A DNA stretch of 64,000 nucleotides from Pseudomonadota bacterium (GCA_021801255.1 JAJYYH010000009.1:1-64000); one strand, 5' to 3'. Counted from the stretch's first letter, positions 26,561 through 36,800 are shown. A program made the numbers and translations. The notes: generated from the sequence alone by a model not told the origin.

Positions 26561-27970
26561 TCAGGCCGAGGGGAAGCAGAAACTCTCCGTCGAGCAATCT
26601 CCTCCTTCGAGCCGGATCTGGTGGGCGCGATAGGGGGGCGCGAAATCGATCAGGAAATCACGATCCGGCGTCAGCCCACCCTGTTCACCGACGGTTGCCA
26701 TTGTCATCTGCCCCGCCACGCCAGCGGGATAGAACTGGTCATCCCAGGTGCTATAGAGCGAGTTGGTCCAATAGACGCGCCGGCCGTCGCGGCTGATTTC
26801 GAGCATTTGCGGACCGCCATGGAAAGCCTTGCCACCCGCATGCGGGGTGCGCGTGGCAATACCACCGACGCGGAGGCTGCCGGCGAGTTTCAGCGCGAAC
26901 GGGTCGCTCACGTCATATTGACGCAATTCCCCGGTACCCCAGCAGGCGACATAGAGGAAACGGTCATCGAGCGAGAGGTCGATATCGGTAACCAGCGGCG
27001 GCACCGCGCCAAAGCCCTTGAGCAGATCGGGGAGTTTGGCGGCGTCAGCGGGCTCGGGCGGGATCGTCGCGGTCTTGCGAGCGTGGAATTTGCCGCCCTC
27101 GCGCCACCAGGTCCAGATCGAGCCCTCGAGATTGGTGGTATCGACGACGACGCCGAGAAACCCATAATCCTTGCTCGGCTCATGCGCCGGCCGTACCTCG
27201 AGCGCCATCTGATGGTTGGCGCCGAGGTCGATGGTCTGGATGTGGCGGCGCCCGCGTAGATCCCAGAAATGCAGCTTGTGGCCGTATTTATTGGCGAGCA
27301 GCGCCTCCGGTACCAGGCCGTTCTCGAACAGCGGCGGCAGACCCCATTCGCTGGAGACCATGTAGTCGTGTGGCATGTTCCACCAGAAATCGTAATGCGC
27401 GAACTGATCGCCGCGCTCGATTTCCCATTGACCGCGCACCTCGAAACTATCGCAATCGAGCAGGAATATCCCGGCCGGGCTTTCATCGCCCTTCGCCCCT
27501 TTGCCGCCGAGCGTGCTGATATAGACGCCCTCGGGCCCGCAATGGACGGTGTGCGGGCGGGAATAGCCGGTTTTGCGCATCAGCTCGTCGGGTTCGATGA
27601 TCTTGACGATTTTTGCCTGCCGCGGATCGGGTTTGGTATCGATGATATAGAGGCGCGAGGAGCGGATGCCGGGGACGATGAGATAGCGTCGCTCACTGAA
27701 TGGATGGCCACTCGCCGGGCAGAGCATCGAGCTGCATGCATTCCAGCCATAATGGTGCAACTCGTCACCCTTGTGCGGCAGCTCCACGCTGTGCACGAGG
27801 CGGCGATACTGCGGCGAGGCGGGATCGAGATCGATCACCCCGATCGCGTCCCCCTTCGAGCGGTCGGGGCAGAGCAGCGCGACATAGCCGAAGGCCTCGC
27901 GCGGCGCCTCCATCGCCAGTTTCGCCGAGGGGTAGAAGGTCGGATCGGGGCGCATCTGAGCGAGACTCAT
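26561..27970 (-). CDS. SBP56 family: methanethiol-oxidase-like protein
   Basis: The 469-residue protein belongs to the selenium-binding-protein-56 family, which includes bacterial methanethiol oxidase MtoX (methanethiol to formaldehyde, H2S and H2O2). Visible marks are HHYGWNACSSMLCP (about residues 72-85) with the conserved Cys pair, SRPHTVHCGPEG, FWWNMPHDYMVSSEWG and HGGPQMLEISRDGRRVYWTNSLYS. It forms a seven-bladed beta-propeller with a metal bound by conserved His residues. There is no obvious signal peptide. It is followed by a membrane protein. No SCO1 or mauG-like partner is adjacent, so the methanethiol assignment is plausible but not proven. Confidence 0.85.
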   Translation of the reverse strand: MSLAQMRPDPTFYPSAKLAMEAPREAFGYVALLCPDRSKGDAIGVIDLDPASPQYRRLVHSVELPHKGDELHHYGWNACSSMLCPASGHPFSERRYLIVPGIRSSRLYIIDTKPDPRQAKIVKIIEPDELMRKTGYSRPHTVHCGPEGVYISTLGGKGAKGDESPAGIFLLDCDSFEVRGQWEIERGDQFAHYDFWWNMPHDYMVSSEWGLPPLFENGLVPEALLANKYGHKLHFWDLRGRRHIQTIDLGANHQMALEVRPAHEPSKDYGFLGVVVDTTNLEGSIWTWWREGGKFHARKTATIPPEPADAAKLPDLLKGFGAVPPLVTDIDLSLDDRFLYVACWGTGELRQYDVSDPFALKLAGSLRVGGIATRTPHAGGKAFHGGPQMLEISRDGRRVYWTNSLYSTWDDQFYPAGVAGQMTMATVGEQGGLTPDRDFLIDFAPPYRAHQIRLEGGDCSTESFCFPSA

Positions 27971-28056
27971 GGCACGGGTTCCTCCATTTTTTTATTCGTG
28001 CCTCGACCCTACCACGGCCCGCCGGCCGGTCAATCATAGGATGGGGTCTGGAGCCT

Positions 28057-28161
28057 CAGAACGTGAAAGTCAATCGCGCTTGAAAATTACACCATTTGGA
28101 AACATTGATTTTTTTTCCGATCGATTCCCGGACGCGCGGGCATGCTTTTTCAAGTTTTCAG
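28057..28161. repeat. Intergenic element A, copy 2
   Basis: The 105-bp copy begins cagaacgtgaaagtcaatcg, has core gaaacattgattttttttcc and ends gctttttcaagttttcag. It lies between the SBP56-like and pyrC genes, both on minus. It is flanked by gatggggtc / ggccccatc, a further short inverted match. Confidence 0.85.
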
Positions 28162-28192
28162 GCCCCATCGGGTCGAGGGTGGCGTTCTCGCC

Positions 28193-29515
28193 TCAACTTC
28201 TGAAGTGAACGAGCCGCCCGCGCGGCCCGCCGAGCACCTCGCCGTCGCGCATCGCGACCGCTCCACGCAGCACCACCATCACCGGCCAGCCCGTCACCGC
28301 CATCCCCGCGAACGGCGTCCAGCCGCAGGGCGAGACGATCCATTCGTTCTCGATCCGCTGTTGTCGCCGGAGATCAACGAGGGTGAAATCGGCGTCGTAG
28401 CCACGGACGATCCGCCCTTTGCTGAGCGCGCCGAACACCCGCGCCGGGCCCGCCGAGAGCAGATCCACCATGCGCGGCAGCGAGAGCCGCCCGTGATGCA
28501 CATGATCGAGCATCACCGGCACCAGGGTCTGCACCCCGGTGAGGCCGGCGGCGGTGTCCGGCCAGGGCCGCGCCTTGGCTTCCCGGCTGTGCGGGGCGTG
28601 ATCGGACCCGAGACTGTCCACCAGCCCGTCATTGACCGCGCGCCAGGCGGCCTCGACATGCCGGCGATCGCGGATCGGCGGATTCATCACCGCATAGGCG
28701 CCGAGCCGCTCATAGCATTCGGGGGCGATCTGGGTGAGGTGGTTGACCAGCACCTCACAGGTGGCGATGTCGCGGTAATCGCCGAGATAGGCGAATTCCT
28801 CGGCCGTCGAGACATGCACGATATGGGCCGGCCGGCCGGTCTCGCGGGCGAGGCGCATCAGCCGGCTTGTGCCGAGAAAGGCGGTTTCGGGATCGCGCCA
28901 TTCGGCGTGGCGGGCGTAAGGGTCGCCCGTGGAAAACAGCGCCCGGCGCGCGCGCAGACGGTATTCGTCCTCGGAATGATAGGCGATGCGCCGCCGCCCG
29001 CTCAGCATCACCCGGCGCAGGGTCTCGTCATCCTCGATCAGGAGATTGCCGGTGGAACTCCCGGCAAAAACCTTGACCGCGCAGACCCCGCGCCCGAGTT
29101 CCAGCCCAGCGAGGGCGGCGATATTGTCGCGGCTCGCCCCGACATAGAGCCCCATGTCGCACCACGCCGCGCCCGCGACATAATTCTGCTTCGTGGCGAG
29201 GCGTGCGGCATCGGTGAGCGGGGGCGTCGTGTTGGGCATGTCGAACACCGCAGCGAGGCCGCCCAGGAGCGCCGCGCGGGTGCCGCTCGGGATCGATTCG
29301 ACCGCCCTGTCGCCGGGATCGCGCAGATGCACATGGGCATCGATCAGCCCCGGCAGCACATGCAGCCCGGTGGCGTCGATCACCTCCGCCCCCGCCGCCG
29401 CCGCAACGCCAAAGGCGGCGATGCGCCCGGCGCGCACCCCGATCGAGGTTTCCCCCAGCCCCCAGGGCAGCGCGACGGTGCCGCCCGCAATCACCAGGTC
29501 GAATGTCTCGGCCAT
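28193..29515 (-). CDS. pyrC: Dihydroorotase
   Basis: The 440-residue amidohydrolase of the class I dihydroorotase type has zinc motif DAHVHLRDPG (about residues 59-68), MPNTTPP, the KVFAGSS segment with the position of the carboxylated lysine, and SDHAPHSREAK (about residue 297). It closes carbamoyl-aspartate to dihydroorotate in pyrimidine synthesis. It starts 6 bp downstream of asnB, so the two are probably co-transcribed. A paralogous dihydroorotase-like hydantoinase function cannot be excluded, but the motifs favour PyrC. Confidence 0.85.
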   Translation of the reverse strand: MAETFDLVIAGGTVALPWGLGETSIGVRAGRIAAFGVAAAAGAEVIDATGLHVLPGLIDAHVHLRDPGDRAVESIPSGTRAALLGGLAAVFDMPNTTPPLTDAARLATKQNYVAGAAWCDMGLYVGASRDNIAALAGLELGRGVCAVKVFAGSSTGNLLIEDDETLRRVMLSGRRRIAYHSEDEYRLRARRALFSTGDPYARHAEWRDPETAFLGTSRLMRLARETGRPAHIVHVSTAEEFAYLGDYRDIATCEVLVNHLTQIAPECYERLGAYAVMNPPIRDRRHVEAAWRAVNDGLVDSLGSDHAPHSREAKARPWPDTAAGLTGVQTLVPVMLDHVHHGRLSLPRMVDLLSAGPARVFGALSKGRIVRGYDADFTLVDLRRQQRIENEWIVSPCGWTPFAGMAVTGWPVMVVLRGAVAMRDGEVLGGPRGRLVHFRS

Positions 29516-29521
29516 TTTTCC

Positions 29522-31288
29522 TCACATCTCGGCTAAGGTCTCAAAGACGCCCCCCGCCGGCGGCAACGCCAGAATATGGGCACGGTGCCAGAGCGCGTAG
29601 AACAGCAGCGTCCAGGCTGCAAATCCCTCGTGGCGGCCGGAAGCGGCGCGGAACAGTGAAACGACCGCGCCGGGATCGGCGATCTCGGCGATGCCAGGGG
29701 CGCGCGCCACGAGCGGGCCAAGCCGCGTCCCCTCTGCCGCGATCCAGGCGCCGATCGGCACCGTGAAGCCCTGCTTGCGGGCAAACGGGTGCGCCGCCGG
29801 CTGATGGCGCGCGAGCCACTGGCGCAGCAGGTATTTCCCCCTGCCGCGCCGCACCTTGAGGCGATCGGGCAGGCGAAAGGCGAAGGCGGCGAGCGGCTTG
29901 TCGAGAAACGGCGTGCGCCCTTCGACGCCATGGGCCATCAGGCAGCGATCGAGCTTGAGCAGCAGATCATGGGCCAGCCAGTCCGCGCAATCGGTTGCCT
30001 GTGCCGCCATCAGCCGGGTCCGCCCGGGCAGCGCCGCGGCGGCCTCGGCGGCGCCGATGCCATCGCGCCAACCCCCCGGCTTGGTGCGCAACACCCCGCC
30101 CAGCCGCTCGAACGTGCCGCGCGCGCGCATCACCCGCCCGCCGCGCCACCAGGACCGCATGGCGCTCCGATAGCGGCCATAGCCGGCGAAAATTTCGTCG
30201 CCACCCTCGCCCGAAAGCACCACCTTCACCGCGCCCCGCGCATGGCGCGCCAGAAACCAGGTGGGGATGATGGCGAAATCAGCCGCCGGGTCGTCCATGC
30301 AGGCGACGATCTCGGGCAGATGCCGCCAGACCATCGCTTCGGTGATCTCCATCGCCTCATGCCGGGCGCCCGCCGCCTGCGCCAATGCCGCCGCCGCCGC
30401 GCGCTCATCCGCTGCGTGGGGGGATGCGAAACCAGCGGTGAAGGCCAAAACCGGGGCGGTATTGAGCCGCGCCATCACCGTCAGAATCGTTGCGCTGTCG
30501 ATGCCGCCCGAGAGAAACAGGCCATAGGGAACATCGCTCCGCTGATGGAGATCAACGCTTTCCACGAGCGCCGCATCGAGTGCGGCCAGCGCCGCCTCTT
30601 CCGAAATCTCCACCGGCCCGCCTGCGGGCAACGCCGCCTCGCGATGCCGCTCGATGACGTGGCCCTCGGCGCAAACCAGCGTCTCGCCCGGCAGAACCCG
30701 CGCAATGCCGGGGAAAATCGTCGCCGCCCCGGTGGTGAACTGCAATTGCAGCAGCTCCTCGCGCGCCGCCGGCGCGACCGCGCGTGGCACGATGCCGGCG
30801 GCGAGCAAGGCCTGCGGTTCCGAGGCGAAAACGAGGCCCGTTTCACCCTGCGCAATATAGAGCGGCTTGATGCCGAACGGATCGCGCGCCAGCAAGAGTT
30901 GCTTCCGGGCGCGGTCCTGCAGCGCGAGCGCATACATCCCGCGCAACGAGCCAATGAAATCGACGCCGGCGCGCTGCCAGAGAAAAAGCGGCGGTTCGCA
31001 ATCGCTCTCGGTGGCGAAACGCACCTCCGGTAACCCCGCGCGCAATTCGCGGTAATTGTAGATCTCGCCATTGGCCACCAGAGTCGCCGCCCCGGCATGG
31101 AGCGGCTGGCGCCCGCCTTCGAGATCAATGATCGCAAGCCGCGTCTGGGCGAGCCCGACGCGCCCGGCAATTTCCTGGCCCATGCCGTCCGGTCCGCGAT
31201 GGGCGAGCGCCGCGGCCAGCCGCGCAAGCACCGCCGCCGCCGGCGCGGGCCGATCGGGTGCGGCAAAAATCCCGGCAATGCCGCACAT
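29522..31288 (-). CDS. asnB: Asparagine synthetase (glutamine-hydrolysing)
   Basis: The 588-residue protein has an N-terminal class II glutaminase (Cys2 in MCGIAGIF; RLAIIDLEGG; NGEIYNY) and a synthetase domain with PP-loop LSGGIDSATI (about residue 250) and GGDEIFAGYGRY. It makes asparagine from aspartate with ATP and glutamine. Some homologues act in exopolysaccharide or amidation pathways; pyrC downstream gives no such hint. Confidence 0.88.
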   Translation of the reverse strand: MCGIAGIFAAPDRPAPAAAVLARLAAALAHRGPDGMGQEIAGRVGLAQTRLAIIDLEGGRQPLHAGAATLVANGEIYNYRELRAGLPEVRFATESDCEPPLFLWQRAGVDFIGSLRGMYALALQDRARKQLLLARDPFGIKPLYIAQGETGLVFASEPQALLAAGIVPRAVAPAAREELLQLQFTTGAATIFPGIARVLPGETLVCAEGHVIERHREAALPAGGPVEISEEAALAALDAALVESVDLHQRSDVPYGLFLSGGIDSATILTVMARLNTAPVLAFTAGFASPHAADERAAAAALAQAAGARHEAMEITEAMVWRHLPEIVACMDDPAADFAIIPTWFLARHARGAVKVVLSGEGGDEIFAGYGRYRSAMRSWWRGGRVMRARGTFERLGGVLRTKPGGWRDGIGAAEAAAALPGRTRLMAAQATDCADWLAHDLLLKLDRCLMAHGVEGRTPFLDKPLAAFAFRLPDRLKVRRGRGKYLLRQWLARHQPAAHPFARKQGFTVPIGAWIAAEGTRLGPLVARAPGIAEIADPGAVVSLFRAASGRHEGFAAWTLLFYALWHRAHILALPPAGGVFETLAEM

Positions 31289-31414
31289 CAGCGCCTGCCG
31301 AGGCGAGCGAATGAAACCGTCATCCTCCTCCTTCCCCCATTTGCCGCGCGCGCGCCAGCGGGGCGTTAAGGCTCGGGCTTTTCCCCTGCACCTCCTCCAA
31401 AGGCAATGCTTCTA

Positions 31415-31500
31415 GAAACCGCCGTGAACGTGCCGTGTGCGTCGAACCGCCGCGAGCATGCCGTTTGCGCGAAACCGCTGCGAACATGCCGCTTGCGCGG
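31415..31500. repeat. 28-bp tandem repeat, three copies
   Basis: Three diverged units, each starting gaa(a)ccg and ending with a cgtttgcgc-like sequence, occupy 31415-31443, 31444-31470 and 31471-31500. They fill the divergent region between asnB and ygfZ, directly before the ygfZ start, so they may be binding sites or simply slippage products. Confidence 0.75.
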
Positions 31501-31516
31501 CGGGCGGTATCGCACC

Positions 31517-32338
31517 ATGTCGCGGAGCATGACCGAGCTTGCTCCTCTGCCCGATCGTGGTGTCATCGCCATCGCCGGTGCCGATCGCGTGATGTTCCTC
31601 CAGGGGTTGGTCTCGAACGACGTCACCGCGGCCGTGCCTGGCCGCGCCGTTTTCGCCGCCCTGCTCACCCCGCAAGGTCGCTGGCTCGCCGATTTCTTTA
31701 TCCTGGCAACCGCCGAGCATCTCCTGCTCGATGTCGCGCGCGCCGCCATCCCTGCGCTGATCCAGAAACTCTCGCGCTACCGGCTGCGCCAGGCGGTGAC
31801 GCTCCGCGATGCGAGCGAGGATTATGCCGTTTATGCCGCCTGGAACGGGGCGCCCGCGACCCTCCCCGCCGATGCCATCGCCGCCCCCGATCCACGCCAC
31901 CCCGAAGCGGGATGGCGGATTTTGAGCATGCCGCCGCTGGCCGTGACGGCGAGCGCGGAAACCTGGGATGCGCATCGTCTGCGCCTCGGCCTGCCCGAGG
32001 GCGCGCGCGACCTGGAGGTGGAAAAAACCCTGCTGCTCGAAGCCCGCTACGACGAACTCAACGCCATTTCCTGGACCAAGGGCTGCTATATGGGCCAGGA
32101 ACTTACTGCCCGCACGCGCTATCGCGGCCTCGTCAAGCGTCGGTTGACGCCGGTCCTCATCGAAGGCCCCGCCCCGCCCGCGGGCGGGGCGATCCGCGCC
32201 GGCGAGACCGAGATCGGCATCATGCGCTCAAACCGCGGCAGCTATGGCCTCGCGCTGCTGCCGCGAGACCTGCCGCCCACGCCACTCTTCTGCGGCGAAA
32301 CCCGGCTTGTTCCACGCACCGATATGCTCAGGGCCTGA
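31517..32338 (+). CDS. ygfZ: YgfZ/GcvT-like Fe-S cluster maintenance protein
   Basis: The 273-residue aminomethyltransferase-fold protein has the diagnostic motif KGCYMGQELTARTRYRG (about residues 190-206), with the conserved Cys that binds or works with folate in Fe-S repair. It assists synthesis or repair of clusters in enzymes such as MiaB. ATG 31517 is used; ATG 31529 is possible, but its GGAG is too close. The TGA stop lies within element A copy 3. Confidence 0.9.
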   Translation: MSRSMTELAPLPDRGVIAIAGADRVMFLQGLVSNDVTAAVPGRAVFAALLTPQGRWLADFFILATAEHLLLDVARAAIPALIQKLSRYRLRQAVTLRDASEDYAVYAAWNGAPATLPADAIAAPDPRHPEAGWRILSMPPLAVTASAETWDAHRLRLGLPEGARDLEVEKTLLLEARYDELNAISWTKGCYMGQELTARTRYRGLVKRRLTPVLIEGPAPPAGGAIRAGETEIGIMRSNRGSYGLALLPRDLPPTPLFCGETRLVPRTDMLRA

Positions 32339-32432
32339 AAATCCATCGACCTTGAAAACGAATATCCCCTCGGGAACATTGCTTTTTTCCGATCCATTCC
32401 GGGACGCGGGAGCCTTCTTTTTCAAATGCTCA
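32328..32432. repeat. Intergenic element A, copy 3
   Basis: The 105-bp copy begins cagggcctgaaaatccatcg and ends ttctttttcaaatgctca. It spans the gap between the convergent ygfZ and CxCC-protein genes and includes both stop codons (32336-32338 plus, 32430-32432 minus). The core gaacattgcttttttccgat is nearly identical to copy 1. Confidence 0.9.
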
Positions 32433-32813
32433 CGGCAAGCTGAAATCGTCCTCCACCAGGCGCCAGCGTGCCCGCGTCGGCATATCCTCGGCAAACGCCG
32501 CAGCGATCGCCGCCCGTCCCGCCGGACTGGCTGGCAGCGCGAGAGCCGAGGTGAAAAATGGCCCCTCGCCGCGCGCCCGAGCGAGGAAAAGCCGCGCCAA
32601 AGCTGCCGCCACCGGGCCACGCGGGGCGCAGCAGAGGCAGCCCGCCCGATGCCAGGCGGCGCTCGCCGGCAGGGTGAAGCGGGCATGGGCCAGGCCCGCC
32701 GGAACCGCTTGCGCCCCCTCGATGAGGAGCGCCACATCCGGCGCGATCGTCGTCGGGAGGACACTGCCTGGCGCCTTCAGGTGAAGCGGCACGCGGAAAT
32801 CAGGATCGGGCAT
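32430..32813 (-). CDS. Small protein with CxCC motif
   Basis: The 127-residue cytoplasmic protein contains AGCLCCAPRGPVAAALARLFLARARG, with Cys59, Cys61 and Cys62. This resembles the metal-binding CxCC segment of CobW/COG0523 metallochaperones (GC.CC..R.), but there is no GTPase P-loop here. It could be a stand-alone metal-binding relative or an unrelated protein; the function is unknown. It is convergent with ygfZ and divergent from the ArsR-methyltransferase regulator. Confidence 0.55.
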   Translation of the reverse strand: MPDPDFRVPLHLKAPGSVLPTTIAPDVALLIEGAQAVPAGLAHARFTLPASAAWHRAGCLCCAPRGPVAAALARLFLARARGEGPFFTSALALPASPAGRAAIAAAFAEDMPTRARWRLVEDDFSLP

Positions 32814-32868
32814 TATTTTCCCCGAAAGGGAGCGCGACGACGCGGCGCGGCCCTACGCATATTGCGTG

Positions 32869-32888
32869 ATATAAGGATATGTTTATAT
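32869..32888. promoter_or_regulatory. AT-rich inverted repeat before the ArsR-methyltransferase gene
   Basis: ATATAA and TTATAT arms are separated by 8 nt, ending 9 bp before the start codon. An AT-rich palindrome of this size in a GC-rich background is typical of ArsR-family operators; autoregulation is inferred. Confidence 0.5.
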
Positions 32889-32897
32889 AAGCAATCC

Positions 32898-33863
32898 ATG
32901 GATGCGCTTCTCACCGCTCTCCGCGCCGCCGCTGAACCCTCCCGGCTGCGGCTCCTCGCCCTGGTCGCGCAGGCGCCGTTTTGTGTGCATGAACTCACCG
33001 ACATCCTCGGCCAGTCGCAGCCGCGGCTCTCGCGCCATCTCCGCCTCCTGGTCGAAGCCGGCCTGCTCAGCCGCAGCCGCGAAGGCGTCAATGTCTGGTT
33101 CGCCCTGGCCGAGGGCCCGGGCGCCGATCTCGCCCGCGAGATCCTCGCCCGCCTGCCGCCCGATGCGCCGCTGCTGCAAGCCGATCGCCGCCAAGCGGCG
33201 CGCGTGCTCGCCGAGCGCGCCCGCAACGCCTCCGAATGCTTCCGCCGCCAAGGGGCCGCCTGGGACGAGAGCAGCGAACTCGGCCTCTCCAGCGCGGTGA
33301 TGGAAGACACGCTCCTGGCCCTCCTGCCCGAGGGCAAACTCGGTCGCATGCTCGACATCGGCACCGGCACCGGCCGTCTCCTCGAACGCCTCGCCCCGCG
33401 CATCAGCTTCGGCCTCGGGATCGACGCCAGCCGTGAGATGCTGGCACTCGCCCGCGCCCGCCTGGCCGATGCGGCATACCGCCATTGCCGGGTGCAGCTC
33501 GCCGATATGTACCGCCTGCCCCAGGCGGACGCAAATTTCGACCTCGTTGTGCTGCAGATGGTGCTGCACTACGCCGAGGAGCCCGCTGCCGTGCTGCATG
33601 AAGCGGCACGTGTGCTGCGGCCGGAGGGGTGGCTGGTGGTGGTCGATCTCGCGCCGCATGATCGCGTCGATATCGCGGCCAAACTCGCCCATCGCTGGCA
33701 GGGCTTCGCCGAGGCGCGCATGACGGCGCTGCTGCGCGCTGCCGGCCTTGCCATCGCCGCGCGGCGCGAGATTGCAGCGCCCCTCCCCGTGTCGCCTCTC
33801 CCCGTGTCGCCTCTCTCGGTCTCGTTCTGGGCCGCGCGTCCGGCTGCCGCTCTCGTTACCTGA
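32898..33863 (+). CDS. ArsR-type regulator fused to a SAM-dependent methyltransferase
   Basis: In this 321-residue fusion, residues 1-80 form an ArsR winged helix (LTDILGQSQPRLSRHLRLLVEAGLL). Residues about 130-300 form a class I methyltransferase with DIGTGTGRLLERLAP (153-167) and FDLVVLQMVLHYAEEP. Such fusions include SahR, a SAH-responsive regulator of methionine-cycle genes in proteobacteria. It sits 10 bp upstream of metH, which supports that role. The C-terminus has a tandem PLPVS/PLSVS repeat. Methyltransferase activity is not demonstrated by the sequence; the domain may only sense SAH or SAM. Confidence 0.85.
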   Translation: MDALLTALRAAAEPSRLRLLALVAQAPFCVHELTDILGQSQPRLSRHLRLLVEAGLLSRSREGVNVWFALAEGPGADLAREILARLPPDAPLLQADRRQAARVLAERARNASECFRRQGAAWDESSELGLSSAVMEDTLLALLPEGKLGRMLDIGTGTGRLLERLAPRISFGLGIDASREMLALARARLADAAYRHCRVQLADMYRLPQADANFDLVVLQMVLHYAEEPAAVLHEAARVLRPEGWLVVVDLAPHDRVDIAAKLAHRWQGFAEARMTALLRAAGLAIAARREIAAPLPVSPLPVSPLSVSFWAARPAAALVT

Positions 33864-33873
33864 AGGGAATCCC

Positions 33874-36800
33874 ATGACCCGCGCGCCGCTTCTCGAAGCC
33901 CTTCGCGCCCGTGTGCTCCTGTGCGATGGGGCCATGGGTTCTCGCGTCCAGGCGCTCACTCTTGATGTCGAACGCGACTATTGGGGGCGGGAAAACTGCA
34001 CCGAAGTGCTCAACCTTTCCCGCCCCGATCTCATGCGCGAAATCCATCGCGGCTACTTCGCTGCCGGCGCCGACCTAGTCGAGACCAACACGTTTGGCGG
34101 CAGCCCGATCACGCTCGGCGAATTCGATCTCGCGCCCCGCGCCCGCGAGATCAACCGCGTCGCCGCCGAACTCGCGCGCGAGGCCGCCGGCGAATTCGCC
34201 GACCAGCGGCAACGCTACGTGCTCGGCAGCGTCGGCCCCGGCACCAAGCTTCCGAGCCTTGGCAATATCGACTACGACACGCTCGAAGCGGCGCTGACCG
34301 AACAATGCCGCGGCCTGATCGAGGGCGGTGTCGATGCCATCCTGATCGAGACCTGCCAGGATACTCTCCAGATCAAAGCCGCCGTCAATGGCGCCAAGCT
34401 GGCCCGCGCGGAACAGGGCGCCGAGGTGCCGATTTTTGTCCAGGTGACGGTCGAGACCACCGGCACGCTGCTCGTCGGCCCCGACATCGCCGCCGCCGCA
34501 ACGGTGATCGAGGCGCTCGATGTCCAGCTCCTCGGCCTCAATTGCGCGACCGGCCCGCAGGAAATGGCCGAGCACGTGCGCTGGCTGGCGCAGAACTGGC
34601 CGGGGCTGATTTCCGTGCAGCCCAATGCCGGCTTGCCCGAACTTGTCGATGGGCAAACCCGCTATCCGCTCGACGCCGCGGCAATGGCGGGCTGGGTTGA
34701 ACGCTTCATCGCCGAGGACGGTGTCAATTTGATCGGCGGCTGTTGCGGCACCGATACCACGCATATCGCCGCCCTCGACGCCATGCTGCGTCGTCGCGGC
34801 GCACCCCGACCGGCGCCGATCCCGCGCCGCGTCGTCTGGATGCCCGCTGTCGCCAGCCTCTATGGCCAGGTTTCGCTGCGACAGGAAAATAGCTATTTTT
34901 CGATCGGCGAGCGCTGCAACGCCAATGGTTCGAAAAAATGGCGGCAGTTGCAGGAAACCCATGACTGGGACGGCTGCGTCGCGATGGGGCGCGAGCAGAT
35001 CGCGGAAGGCTCGAACGCGCTCGATATCTGCACCGCTTTCGTCGGGCGCGACGAGGCGGGCGAGATGGACGCGGTGATCCGCCGCTTCACCTCTTCGGTC
35101 AACGCACCCTTGGTGATCGACAGCACCGAAACCCTGGTGATCGAGCGCGCCCTCAAGCTCCATGGCGGCAAGCCGATCATCAATTCGATCAATTTCGAGG
35201 ATGGCGAGGCCCCAGCGGAAGCGCGCCTCAAACTCGCCCGCCGCTTTGGCGCTGCGGTGATTGCCCTCACCATCGATGAGGAAGGCATGGCGAAAACGCC
35301 TGAGCGCAAGCTTGCGGTAACCCGCCGCCTAGTCGATTTCGCCTGCAACAAGCATGGTCTTTCCCAATCAGATTTGCTGATCGACCCGCTCACCTTCACC
35401 GTCGCCACCGGCAACGAGGACGATCGCAAGCTCGGGATGTGGACGCTTGAAGGGATCGCCGCGATCCGCGCCGAATTCCCCGATATCCAGATCATTCTCG
35501 GGCTTTCCAATATCAGCTTCGGCCTCAATCCAGCGGCGCGCGCCGTGCTCAACAGCGTTTTTCTCGACCACGCCGTGCGTGCCGGCATGAGTGGGGCGAT
35601 CGTGCATGTGAGCAAAATCCGCCCACTCCATCTCATCGCGCCCGAGGAGGTCGCGGTCGCTGAAGACCTGATCTTCGACCGCAGGCGGCAAGACTACGAT
35701 CCGCTCCAGCGCCTGCTCGAAATTTTTGCCGATCGCAAGCTCGCCGAGACCGCGCGCCGCGAGCGGCCGGCGACCATCGAGGGTAAGCTTTCGCTCCGCA
35801 TCGTCGATGGCGATCGCAAGGGACTGGAGGACGATCTCGACAAGGCGCTGAAAACCTACGCGCCTCTCGATATCATCAACAACATTTTGCTTGATGGCAT
35901 GAAGACCGTCGGCGAATTGTTCGGCGCGGGAAAAATGCAGCTTCCCTTCGTGTTGCAGAGCGCCGAGACCATGAAGGCGGCCGTCGCCCATCTGGAACCG
36001 ATGATGGAGCGCGTCGCGGGCCAGGAAAAAGGCACCATCGTGCTCGCCACCGTCAAGGGTGATGTGCATGACATCGGCAAGAACCTCGTCGATATCATCC
36101 TCACCAATAACGGCTATCGCGTGGTCAATCTCGGCATCAAGGTGCCGCTCGCCGATATGCTTGCGGCGGCGCGGGAGCATCGCGCCCACGCCATCGGCAT
36201 GTCCGGCCTGCTGGTCAAATCGACCGTGGTGATGCGCGAGAATCTCACGGAGATGTCGCGCCTCGGCCTCGATATTCCGGTGCTGCTGGGCGGCGCCGCG
36301 CTGACGCGCGGCTATGTCGAGGAAGAGTGCGCGCAAGCCTATGAATGCGGCCGTGTCGCCTATGCGCGGGATGCCTTCGATGGGCTGCATCTGATGGAAA
36401 AAGCCGCGGGCAATGGCTTTGATGATTATCTCGCGGCAAGCCGGGCCAAGCGCCGGGGCCGCCCGCGCAACACCCAGCGCAAGCTTGGCGAGGCCGACGC
36501 ACGGGCCTTCGCCCCCGTCGATGTCAATGCCATCCGCGCACGGCGCCAGCGCCTGACCGCGGATCAGCCGGTGATCACGCCCCCTTTCTGGGGCGCGCGG
36601 ATGATCTCGGCCGCGCCGCGCGCCCTCGTCCCTTTCATCAACGAGCGCAGCCTCTATCAATTCCAGTGGGGATTCCGCAAACAAGGACGCACGCTCGACG
36701 ATTTTCTCGTCTGGGCGAAGCAGGAGCTGCGCCCGGTGCTGAAGCGCATCCTTGCCCTCTCTGAGGCCGAGGACATTCTGCAGCCACAGGCGATCTATGG

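Noticed and set aside
31415-31500. CRISPR array
   Set aside because: There are only three diverged units with no unique spacers and no cas genes nearby.
33773-33830. Tandem 15-bp repeats as a separate element
   Set aside because: They encode the PLPVS/PLSVS tail of the ArsR-methyltransferase protein and are in frame, so they are noted there only.
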